Source: Bryobacteraceae bacterium (lineage in GTDB: Bacteria; Acidobacteriota; Terriglobia; Bryobacterales; Bryobacteraceae). From it: 10,753 bases of DNA. Positions 1 through 6,143 of the stretch are shown in pieces. Within the stretch, counting starts at the first letter, position 1. Every line of letters starts with the position of its first letter. The position numbers and the translations under genes were made by a program. The notes under the pieces were generated by a model, which had not been told where the DNA came from, did not search any database, and saw nothing but the letters and a program-made list of their open reading frames with translations. The stretch spans positions 1 to 10,753 of the forward strand of contig JANXXV010000019.1 in assembly GCA_025350445.1 (NCBI GenBank), given 5' to 3'.

Positions 1-874
1 TAGCCTGCACAATCTCCCGTACCTCCCGCAGATCGGCGCGCACCGGGGGAGATTCCGCCGTAGCTCTGCGATCGGCGCGATGCAACATCGCGCCGATCGC
101 AGTGAGGATCTGGCCGAACTCATCGTGCAATTCGCGCGAGATGGAGCGGAATGTATTCTCCTGCATGGAGATCAATTGCCGCGCCAGTTCGCTGCGCCTT
201 TCCGACATTGCCGCCACTTGTTCGAACATCCTGCGATTGAAGTGAACCAGGTACAGGCTGGTGGGCACAATCAAAATCAGCATTGCCGCGGCAAACAAAT
301 AGACGTTGCGTTCGACGCGGGCGTAGATGCCGCGGGTGCGCGCCGACGCCTCCTCCTCACTGTCGTTATTCCGGATCAACAGCCGGTTCACGGCAGTGCT
401 CAACGCGGCTTGCCGCGCTTGGAGAGACAACCGGATTTGCGCCCGCGCTTCATCTTCGTGACCGTCCTTCGCCAGCGCGAAGATGCGGTCCAGCGCATCC
501 CAGAACTGATCCATTGAGCTGGCGAGAAATCTCTGTTGATCGGTGGTGCGTGCGCCGGCGGTAGATTGTTGTTTGCGCTCCATGGCATCTTCCAGATCCA
601 CGCGGATTCGCTTGAACTGCGCCTGGTAGGCCGTTAGCGGATACGGCTCGCTTGCGTCCAGCATGTCGCGCATGGCTAGTGACAGCGAATTCAAATTGTT
701 CTGGATGCGCAACAGCAGCAGGGAGTCCGTGCGGTTCCGGTCAACGGTTTCCGCTTGCAGTGTGCGCAGATTGCGAAGCTGCACGGCGGTGTAGGCGGTG
801 TAGACACCCACCGCGGTCAGCGTGATGGCAAGCCCTGCAAGAAGCCGGATTGTTGGAGATCGCTTTTGACCCAC
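1..874 (-). CDS. Sensor histidine kinase, HisKA_3 (NarL/NarX-type), C-terminus cut by window edge
   Basis: Reading leftward from a GTG at 874-872, the frame stays open for 291 codons to the window edge. Residues about 9-31 form a first membrane helix and 191-212 a second. Between them lies a mostly helical, charged extracytoplasmic segment of about 160 residues, probably a four-helix sensing bundle. After TM2 a short coiled linker leads to the H-box SISRELHDEFGQ, whose His250 is the expected autophosphorylation site of the HisKA_3 dimerisation domain. The HATPase_c domain must lie beyond position 1. The family phosphorylates a NarL/FixJ-type response regulator, often encoded next to it; none is visible here. 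The start is chosen because the upstream extension of this frame becomes Arg/Pro-rich shadow sequence, there is no earlier ATG, and an AGG-containing stretch precedes the GTG. The signal sensed cannot be told from sequence. Confidence 0.9.
   Translation of the reverse strand, partial: MGQKRSPTIRLLAGLAITLTAVGVYTAYTAVQLRNLRTLQAETVDRNRTDSLLLLRIQNNLNSLSLAMRDMLDASEPYPLTAYQAQFKRIRVDLEDAMERKQQSTAGARTTDQQRFLASSMDQFWDALDRIFALAKDGHEDEARAQIRLSLQARQAALSTAVNRLLIRNNDSEEEASARTRGIYARVERNVYLFAAAMLILIVPTSLYLVHFNRRMFEQVAAMSERRSELARQLISMQENTFRSISRELHDEFGQILTAIGAMLHRADRRATAESPPVRADLREVREIVQA
66..102. repeat. Perfect 17-bp inverted repeat, 3-base spacer, inside the kinase gene
   Basis: The left arm CTGCGATCGGCGCGATG (66-82) is the exact reverse complement of the right arm (86-102), with CAA between them on the plus strand. 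Bases 65 and 103 do not pair, so the match ends there. In the kinase frame it encodes the helix just after the H-box (around LTAIGAMLHRADRR). In mRNA or single-stranded DNA it could form a very stable GC-rich hairpin. No function is assigned. Confidence 0.9.
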
Positions 875-878
875 TCGC

Positions 879-1076
879 CTACCGCTTGTCCCGCCGGATG
901 CTGACGGCTTCCGCCCGCGCGCCAGGAACACTGGGCGTGCTAAGGGTGATGTATAGGGTCGCCTTATACGGTTCGCAAAAGTAGGCCGCCGCCTCTTTTC
1001 GAAATGCCGTCTCAGCAGCCGCGCCAAACTTATCAACCTGATCAGCCCTGATCTGCACGAAGTTTGCCTGAGTCAT
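879..1076 (-). CDS. Possible small protein, 65 aa, upstream of the kinase
   Basis: An ATG at 1076-1074 opens a 65-codon frame ending in TAG at 881-879, only 4 bases before the GTG start of the histidine kinase. That spacing would suit translational coupling. The N-terminal half (residues 10-35) is Ala/Glu/Lys-rich and probably helical. The C-terminal half looks strand-like and ends in a basic tail (RRDKR). I do not recognise the family. There is no transmembrane segment or signal peptide. The frame cannot be longer, because an in-frame TGA lies at 1109-1107. No good ribosome binding site precedes the ATG. The case rests on placement and plausible composition, so it may be a chance ORF in the kinase leader region. 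Confidence 0.35.
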   Translation of the reverse strand: MTQANFVQIRADQVDKFGAAAETAFRKEAAAYFCEPYKATLYITLSTPSVPGARAEAVSIRRDKR

Positions 1077-1126
1077 AGTATAAGCTTGTTGTCCGGCCTG
1101 GCGGATTCACTAGTGCATTCGTATTA

Positions 1127-1156
1127 TTGCCAGTCTTCCAAAGCCTCCTGTATTCT
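1127..1156 (+). promoter_or_regulatory. Candidate sigma-70-type promoter for the AhpD-like gene
   Basis: TTGCCA (1127-1132) and TATTCT (1151-1156) are separated by 18 bases, close to the -35/-10 consensus. Transcription would begin near 1163, only a few bases before the preferred ATG at 1167. That ATG has no visible Shine-Dalgarno sequence, so the message could be almost leaderless. An alternative -10 (TATTAT, 1122-1127) has no matching -35. Evidence is motif resemblance only. Confidence 0.35.
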
Positions 1157-1166
1157 ACGTGTACTT

Positions 1167-1760
1167 ATGGAGCCAATGTTTCTGCCGGGCGTGGAAGGCG
1201 ATCCCAAGCCCAGCCCTTACCGCGATTTGATTTTGAATATGCAGGCCGGCGGCGCGGAGTATCCGCAGATCTGGCACCTGTTCGCGTATCTGCCGGGGGC
1301 GACACAGCACCTGGCGAAATTCACGCAGGAGATTCTTCGCGGACCCGCACCACTGAGCCCTGGTCTGCGCGAATTGATTGCGGCCTACACGTCTTATAAA
1401 AACGATTGCCCTTTTTGACTGAAGTCGCACGCCGCAGTTGCGGCGGAACTATTGGGCAGCGAGGAACTGGTGTGGGGCGTGCTGCGCGATCTGGAAACCT
1501 CGCAGTTGGACGAAAAGCACAAGGCGCTGTTCCGCTTCGTGGACAAGGTGAATCACGATTCGCCCAGGACTTCGCTGGATGACATGAACGCGCTCTACGA
1601 AAACGGTTGGGACGACGAAGCGATTTTCTTCGCCATTACCGTTTGCGCGTTGTTCAATTTCTACAACCGCTGGATCGATTCGAGCGGGGTGCGTGCGCTT
1701 TCAGAAGAAGCTCACCGTGTGGGAGGCAAGCGCAGCGCGGCGCACGGCTATGCCCGTTAG
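1167..1760 (+). CDS. AhpD-like / carboxymuconolactone decarboxylase family protein, probable selenoprotein (CxxU; UGA at 1416-1418)
   Basis: The product would be 197 residues if the UGA at 1416-1418 is read through. It begins MEPMFLPGVEGDPKPSPYRD and ends at TAG 1758-1760. Family members are alpha-helical peroxidase-related proteins using a CxxC centre. Here the centre reads D-C81-P-F-UGA84-L-K-S-H88, with Glu69 twelve residues before Cys81. This matches the spacing of Glu118/Cys130/Cys133/His137 in mycobacterial AhpD, so the UGA replaces the second, attacking Cys. Sequence after the UGA is intact and family-like (SHAAVAAELLG, then ITVCALFNFYNRW near the C-terminus), with no frameshift. A SECIS-like hairpin follows. 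An ATG at 1176 and TTG codons at 1086/1089 are alternative starts; 1167 best fits the usual N-terminus. It overlaps the MFS gene by 11 bases. The rival reading is a nonsense mutation or sequence error. No sel genes lie in the window. Confidence 0.72.
1430..1445 (+). promoter_or_regulatory. Candidate bacterial SECIS stem-loop
   Basis: CGCCGC (1430-1435) pairs perfectly with GCGGCG (1440-1445) around the loop AGTT (1436-1439). The loop lies 17 bases after the UGA and has G as its second base. Published descriptions of bacterial SECIS elements ask for a hairpin whose apical loop lies about 16-37 bases after the UGA, with a G in the first two loop bases. A weaker lower stem (AGTC 1423-1426 with GAACT 1446-1450, one base bulged) may extend it. 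The stem lies in Ala codons (GCC GCA GTT GCG GCG), so coding constraint alone could produce it. Confidence 0.5.
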
Positions 1761-2952
1761 CTCGGGTTGGCTGGTGGTACTGGCCGCCTTCTTTGGGGTG
1801 ATGGTGAGCTTCGGCTCGCTACTGGTGTACACGTTCGGGACGTTTTTGAAACCGCTCGGCGCTGAGTTCGGATGGAGCCGCCAAGCTATCTCCACTGCGT
1901 TTGGTTGCGCCGCCATCACCGTCGCCATCTGCTCGCCTGCATTGGGCCATCTGCTGGACCGCTGGGGACCGCGCCGCGTGATCCTGCCCTGCATGGCGAT
2001 CTTCGGCGCCCCGGTTGTCTCATTGGGATTTCTGACTCCGAATCTGTTGCACCTTTAAGGGACGTTTGTAGTGCTGGGCGCGGTTGGAAATGGAACCACG
2101 CAGATGGGCTACTCCCGCGCGGTCTCCACATGGTTCGACCATCGACGCGGCCTGGCTCTCTCGCTGGTGATGGCCGGTGTGGGCGTGGGCTCCATGGTGT
2201 TACCACCGCTTTCACAATGGATCATCAACGTCCACGGCTGGCGCAGCGCGTACTTCGTGTTAGGAGGGGCCGTCTTCGTTCTGGGCATTCCGCTTACGGC
2301 GATGTTTGTCCGGGAACGCCCGCACGAAAGCTCCGCGCCGCAGCCGGTTCGCGCAGGCGCCACGGTAGGCGAGGCGCTGCGATCGGTTCCTTCCTGGGTA
2401 CTGGCCGGGATGCTGTTTCTGAGATCCATCAGCGTGAACGGAGCCATCACCCACCTGTCTCCGCTGTTGACAGACCGCGGCGTAACTTCGGCAGGCGCGG
2501 CACTGGCGGCATCGGTGCTTGGCCTGTGCAGCTTCGCCGGGCGCTTGCTGACCGGCTTCTTCCTGGACCGCTTCTTCGGACCACGCGTATCGCTCCGCTT
2601 ATTGGTTACAGCAGCCGCGGGCATTCTGCTGTTGGCTACGGCGGCATCGACCACACCCTGACTATTGGCCGCGGCGCTCATCGGACTGGGCCTGGGCGGC
2701 GAGGCGGACATCACCCCGTACCTGCTGACACGCTACTACGGTCGGCGTTCCTTTTCCACACTCTATGGATTCACCTGGGCGGCCTACGCATTCGCAGGAG
2801 CCATTGGCCCGGTGATCATGGGCAAGGCGTTCGATGCCAGCGGATCGTGCGCATCTTTATTGACCGTATTGGCCGCGGTGACCTTGATAGCCGCTGCGTC
2901 TATGTTGCTTCTTCCGCGATACCCTGTTAAATCGACGATAATCCAAGAATGA
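1750..2952 (+). pseudogene. MFS transporter (oxalate/formate-antiporter-like), interrupted by TAA (2056-2058) and TGA (2659-2661)
   Basis: One continuous frame of 400 sense positions, the normal length for a 12-helix major facilitator, runs from ATG 1750 to TGA 2950-2952. It is broken at codon 103 (TAA) and codon 304 (TGA), with no frameshift. Helix 1 follows MPVSSGWLVV, and MFS motif A is present as GHLLDRWGPRRV between helices 2 and 3. The GNGTTQMGYSRAVSTWF stretch and the later YLLTRYYGRRSFSTLYGF stretch resemble monocarboxylate/oxalate-formate type carriers. By context the TAA probably replaces a Tyr codon (HL-stop-GTFVV) and the TGA a Trp codon (TTP-stop-LLAAAL). Both are one-base changes, suggesting recent inactivation, population variants or sequence errors. 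A GTG at 1693 is an alternative start, but would overlap the upstream gene more. The substrate is unknown. The stop overlaps the cupin start (ATGA). Confidence 0.8.
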
Positions 2953-3290
2953 CAGTCATCGACTCCAACTCTCTGCCGTGGGAAGAACGCTTCAACGAAA
3001 AACTGGGCCGAGCCCTTTACCGCAAGAACCTGATGGAAGATCCGGACACTGGCATGGAAGTGCGCCTGGTGCGTTACCCGGCCGGCGTGGTGAACCCGTT
3101 GCACACTCATCCTTGCGCGCATGGGATGTACGTGTTGGAAGGGACACTGGTGACGCACGAAGGCAGCTACGGCCCCGGCACATTTGTCTGGTTTCCGGAA
3201 GGTCCGGCGATGGAGCATGGCGCAAGCGCGGAACAGGACGTTACGGTTTTGTTCATCACCAACAAGCCTTTCGAGATTCACTACCAATAA
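2949..3290 (+). CDS. Small single-domain cupin protein
   Basis: A 113-residue protein starting at ATG 2949, which overlaps the stop of the MFS gene in ATGA, a typical coupled start. One cupin barrel fills it. Motif 1 is PLHTHPCAHGMYVLEG, with His52, His54 and His58. The Glu expected in the classical HxHx3-4Ex6G pattern is absent, and its place is taken by His58/Gly59. Motif 2 is GTFVWFPEGPAMEH, ending in His90. The likely ligands of a bound metal are therefore His52, His54, His90 and perhaps His58. It is soluble, with no signal peptide. Cupins this small include metal-dependent dioxygenase-like enzymes and ChrR-like sensor domains. The substrate is unknown. Its place beside an AhpD-like protein and an efflux-type MFS gene suggests detoxification or catabolism of a small molecule. 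Confidence 0.88.
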   Translation: MTVIDSNSLPWEERFNEKLGRALYRKNLMEDPDTGMEVRLVRYPAGVVNPLHTHPCAHGMYVLEGTLVTHEGSYGPGTFVWFPEGPAMEHGASAEQDVTVLFITNKPFEIHYQ

Positions 3291-3294
3291 CAAG

Positions 3295-4365
3295 ATGTTC
3301 AGCATATTCAGAATAGTGCGCGTTGGCATAAAGGTTACAGACTGGGTAATGCCCCGCGCCCGCGAATGGCGCCGGCTGCGCCACCTGAACAAAAACGAGG
3401 GCGAAGCTCATTTCCAGAAGGGCAACTACGCCGGAGCCGAGAAGTCTCTTGCGCTGGCTGCGGTTGAAGGCGAGAAGCGCAAGACGCCACTGAAGAAAAA
3501 ACTGCCTGTTCTGTTCCATTTGGCGGAGGCTCGCCGGAAGCAAGGCAAACTTCCGGAAGCGCGGCAGACCATAGGGGCCATCATGGTGACGCTTCGCAAT
3601 AACAAGAGTGAGGTCTCGCCGGAATATGCGCGCTGCCTGGACTTGCTGGCGAAGATGCATCAACAGTCGGGCAATCTACCCGACGCGCAGCGCTTGTACG
3701 CCCAGGCATTGCAGATCGAGCAGGCGCTTAAGAAAACGGACCCAAAGAACATCGCCATCCGATGCCAGCGCCTGGCGGTTGCTCATCAGGAAAGCGGCGA
3801 TCTGGCAGGCGCGGAGAAGCTGTTCCGCGAGTCGATTGTGCTTCATGAAGGGGCCTACGGTCCCGAGCACAGCGAGACGGGCAGCCGGCTTGCGGAGCTT
3901 GGCGCGCTGCTGGGATCGCGGAGCCAACATGAGCAAGCGCTGCCATTGCTGCAACGCGCCCTGGCGATTCATGAGAAGTCACCCGGCGCGGATTCTCCAG
4001 AGGCGTCGCACGACCTGGAGCATCTGGCGGCGGCTTACAACGCATTGGGCCGGGTGGATGAAGCCTGCGAACGGTACGAGCGCGCGCTGCACCTGAAGGA
4101 GCGGCAGGTGGGCGTGAAGCGCCCGGAACTGGTAAGGATGCAGGTGAATCTGGCTAAGATCTACATCGGCTACAGCAGACTGGGTCCGGCGCAGGAACTG
4201 CTGCGGCATATCATCATGAACGGGCGCTCGGATGGCCCGGAATTCGACGAGGCGCTCGGGCTTCTTGCATCACTATACGATCGCGGCGGACGAACCAAGG
4301 AAGCCGCCGAAATTCGCGGACGGGTTACTCCACAACCGCCTCCGGCCGCTTCTACGGTAGAATAA
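3295..4365 (+). CDS. Tetratricopeptide repeat protein (kinesin-light-chain-like TPRs)
   Basis: A 356-residue protein starting at ATG 3295, 4 bases after the cupin stop. An ATG at 3349 (MPRAREWRR) is an alternative; neither has a strong ribosome binding site. The first 20 residues are hydrophobic to amphipathic but lack a clear signal-peptide cleavage site. From about residue 35 to 345 it is built of helical TPR units. Several have the longer spacing typical of TPR_10/TPR_12, with recurring patterns such as LAKMHQQSGNLPDAQRLYAQAL, AHQESGDLAGAEKLFRESI and AAYNALGRVDEACERYERAL. TPR arrays bind partner proteins; no catalytic domain is present. The C-terminus is a short Pro/Ala-rich tail. The partner is unknown, and neighbours give no firm clue. 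Confidence 0.9.
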   Translation: MFSIFRIVRVGIKVTDWVMPRAREWRRLRHLNKNEGEAHFQKGNYAGAEKSLALAAVEGEKRKTPLKKKLPVLFHLAEARRKQGKLPEARQTIGAIMVTLRNNKSEVSPEYARCLDLLAKMHQQSGNLPDAQRLYAQALQIEQALKKTDPKNIAIRCQRLAVAHQESGDLAGAEKLFRESIVLHEGAYGPEHSETGSRLAELGALLGSRSQHEQALPLLQRALAIHEKSPGADSPEASHDLEHLAAAYNALGRVDEACERYERALHLKERQVGVKRPELVRMQVNLAKIYIGYSRLGPAQELLRHIIMNGRSDGPEFDEALGLLASLYDRGGRTKEAAEIRGRVTPQPPPAASTVE

Positions 4366-4372
4366 GCGGTTC

Positions 4373-5140
4373 ATGTCGAATTTGATGCACGGCAAGACCG
4401 CCCTGATTCTGGGCGTGGCAAATAAGTGGAGCCTCGCGTATGCGATTGGGCAGGCGTTCGCCCGGGAAGGCGCCAACCTGGTGATTACCTATCAGGGGGA
4501 ACGCCAGAAGCTGACGGTGGAGGAACTGGCCGCCGAACTCTCGCCCACCGCGAGGGCGATGCAGTGCGATGTCACCAAACCGGACGAACTGGCCGCCCTG
4601 GTGGAAGCCCTTCAGCCCGGGCCGCTGCACGCCGTGGTCCACAGCATCGCGTTTGCAAACCGGGAAGACCTGAGCCGGCCGTTCTCGGAAACCTCGCGCG
4701 ACGGATTCCTGCTGGCGCTGGAAGTCAGCGCGTACTCGCTGGTCGCGGTCTCAAAGGCCATGGCTCCGCTGATGACGGCCGGCGGTTCGGTTATGACTTT
4801 GACGTATTTGGGCGCAGTGCGGGTAATTCCGAACTATAATGTTATGGGCGTGGCCAAAGCGGCGCTGGAGGCGTCGGTTCGGTATCTTGCCAGCGAATTG
4901 GGGCCCGCGAAGATTCGTGTAAACGCGATATCGGCGGGACCCGTCAAAACAGCGTCGGCACGCGGGATCAAAGACTTCTCAAAAGTGCTGGACGGTGTCG
5001 CGGCGCATACGCCGTTACGGCGTAATACCGACCCGGCGGAGGTAGCGGACACCGCGGTGTTTCTGGCTAGCGATCTGGGCCGGGGCGTCACCGGCAACGT
5101 CGTGTACGTGGATGCCGGGTTCCAAATCATGGGGTTGTAA
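4373..5140 (+). CDS. fabI: Enoyl-[acyl-carrier-protein] reductase [NADH] FabI
   Basis: A 255-residue short-chain dehydrogenase/reductase of normal FabI length. It catalyses the last step of each fatty-acid elongation cycle, reducing trans-2-enoyl-ACP with NADH in the cytoplasm. FabI hallmarks are visible: the dinucleotide-binding start ALILGVANKWSLAYAIG, VVHSIAFA at 88-95, and the active-site set Tyr145, Tyr155 and Lys162 (Y-x6-K), matching Tyr146/Tyr156/Lys163 of the E. coli enzyme. The C-terminal VTGNVVYVDAGFQIMG is also typical. The start ATG lies 7 bases after the TPR stop; MSNLMHGKTAL is a usual N-terminus. FabI is the classical target of triclosan-type inhibitors, so sensitivity would be expected, but it cannot be judged from this sequence. 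There is no obvious separate promoter, so it is probably co-transcribed with the upstream genes. Confidence 0.96.
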   Translation: MSNLMHGKTALILGVANKWSLAYAIGQAFAREGANLVITYQGERQKLTVEELAAELSPTARAMQCDVTKPDELAALVEALQPGPLHAVVHSIAFANREDLSRPFSETSRDGFLLALEVSAYSLVAVSKAMAPLMTAGGSVMTLTYLGAVRVIPNYNVMGVAKAALEASVRYLASELGPAKIRVNAISAGPVKTASARGIKDFSKVLDGVAAHTPLRRNTDPAEVADTAVFLASDLGRGVTGNVVYVDAGFQIMGL

Positions 5141-5165
5141 GTAAGTTTCTGTCACGGATATTCTT

Positions 5166-6143
5166 ATGATCAAAGTGGAAGGTCTCACGAAGAGATACGC
5201 CCGCACAACGGCGGTCGACAACATATCGTTCGAAGTAGAGAAAGGCCAGATCGTCGGCTTCCTCGGGCCCAATGGAGCTGGGAAAACCACCACCATGCGG
5301 TGCCTCACGTGCTTCATGCCGCCCAGTTCGGGCTCGGCGACGGTTGCCGGATTCGATGTACTGGAGCATCCGATGGAAGTGAAGAGGCGGATCGGTTATC
5401 TGCCCGAAACGCCGCCTCTTTATCCGGACATGGAAGTGGTTGAATACCTCACTTTCGTGGGTAAGCTGAAGGGCCTTTCGGGAAATGATCTCACCCGGCG
5501 TGTGGCGGAAGTGAGCGAGCGGTGCGCTGTGGCGGACGTCACCAAGAAGCTGATCGGGAAGCTCTCGAAAGGATACCGGCAGCGGGTAGGGCTGGCGCAG
5601 GCCATCATCCACAACCCGGATGTCCTGATCCTGGATGAGCCCACTTCCGGACTTGATCCGAAACAGATCATTGAGACCCGCGATTTGATCCGCAGTCTGG
5701 CCGGGGACCACACCATCATTCTCAGCACGCACATCCTGCCCGAGGTGGAGCAAATCTGCGAGCGGGTGATCATCATCGCCAAGGGCAAGCTGGTGGCTAC
5801 CGACACCGTTCACAATCTGACGAACCGGCTGCGCGGCGTAGAGGCAGTGGCCGTTGAAGTGGAACCGCGCAACGGGGCGCTGGATGCCGCCGCTGTACAG
5901 AGCCGGCTGGAGCAAGTTTCCGGAGTGAGCCGCGTAATCCTTAAAGATTCGAGGGACGGCCGGCATCTGTTCGAGGCTGAAAGCCTGCAAGGTAAGACGA
6001 TCCGCGGCGACCTTGCCCGCAGCGTTGTGGAAAGCGGATGGAATCTGTATGAACTCCGTCCCGTGGCCTTGAGCCTGGAAGAGGTTTTCCTCACGCTCAC
6101 CAGTACCGATACCGCAGAACCTTCAGGAGCCGTTGCCGAATGA
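5166..6143 (+). CDS. ABC transporter ATP-binding protein (GldA-like)
   Basis: A 325-residue ATPase whose first 220 residues form the nucleotide-binding domain. Walker A is GPNGAGKT (34-41), the Q-loop region is GYLPETPPLYP, the signature is LSKGYRQRVGLAQ (133-145), Walker B is VLILDEPTSGLDP with Asp157/Glu158, and the switch His is His189. The C-terminal 100 residues form the accessory domain seen in GldA/CcmA-type exporters (DUF4162-like), ending in LSLEEVFLTLT. It powers the membrane protein encoded next, whose ATG overlaps this stop codon by 4 bases. It lies 25 bases after fabI, the largest gap in the run, so an internal promoter is possible, but I see no convincing one. With the next three genes it forms a Gld-like export module. 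Confidence 0.95.
   Translation: MIKVEGLTKRYARTTAVDNISFEVEKGQIVGFLGPNGAGKTTTMRCLTCFMPPSSGSATVAGFDVLEHPMEVKRRIGYLPETPPLYPDMEVVEYLTFVGKLKGLSGNDLTRRVAEVSERCAVADVTKKLIGKLSKGYRQRVGLAQAIIHNPDVLILDEPTSGLDPKQIIETRDLIRSLAGDHTIILSTHILPEVEQICERVIIIAKGKLVATDTVHNLTNRLRGVEAVAVEVEPRNGALDAAAVQSRLEQVSGVSRVILKDSRDGRHLFEAESLQGKTIRGDLARSVVESGWNLYELRPVALSLEEVFLTLTSTDTAEPSGAVAE

Noticed and set aside
80..517. Open plus-strand frame of 145 codons at the left end.
   Set aside because: It lies antisense to the histidine kinase, whose H-box and two membrane helices are convincing; the plus-strand translation has no recognisable features.
2659..2661. The TGA in the MFS gene as a second selenocysteine codon.
   Set aside because: It falls at an apparent Trp position in a membrane segment, not at a redox Cys, and no suitable hairpin was noticed after it.
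1416..2661. Alternative genetic code with UGA read as Trp.
   Set aside because: TGA is used as a normal stop with tight gene junctions (2950-2952, 6141-6143), the AhpD-like UGA is at a Cys site, and a TAA also interrupts the MFS gene.
1872..2930. Long open frame of 352 codons on the plus strand overlapping the MFS gene.
   Set aside because: The translation is Arg/Gly/His-rich without family character, while the overlapping frame encodes clear MFS helices and motif A. It is a shadow frame of GC-rich coding sequence, open only because the MFS frame uses favourable codons.
5141..5165. Terminator or promoter between fabI and the ABC module.
   Set aside because: Only 25 bases, with no stem-loop plus T-run and no convincing -35/-10 pair.
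5127..5990. Minus-strand open frame of 287 codons opposite the ABC ATPase.
   Set aside because: The plus strand has every ABC ATPase motif in order; the antisense product is His/Arg-rich and featureless.
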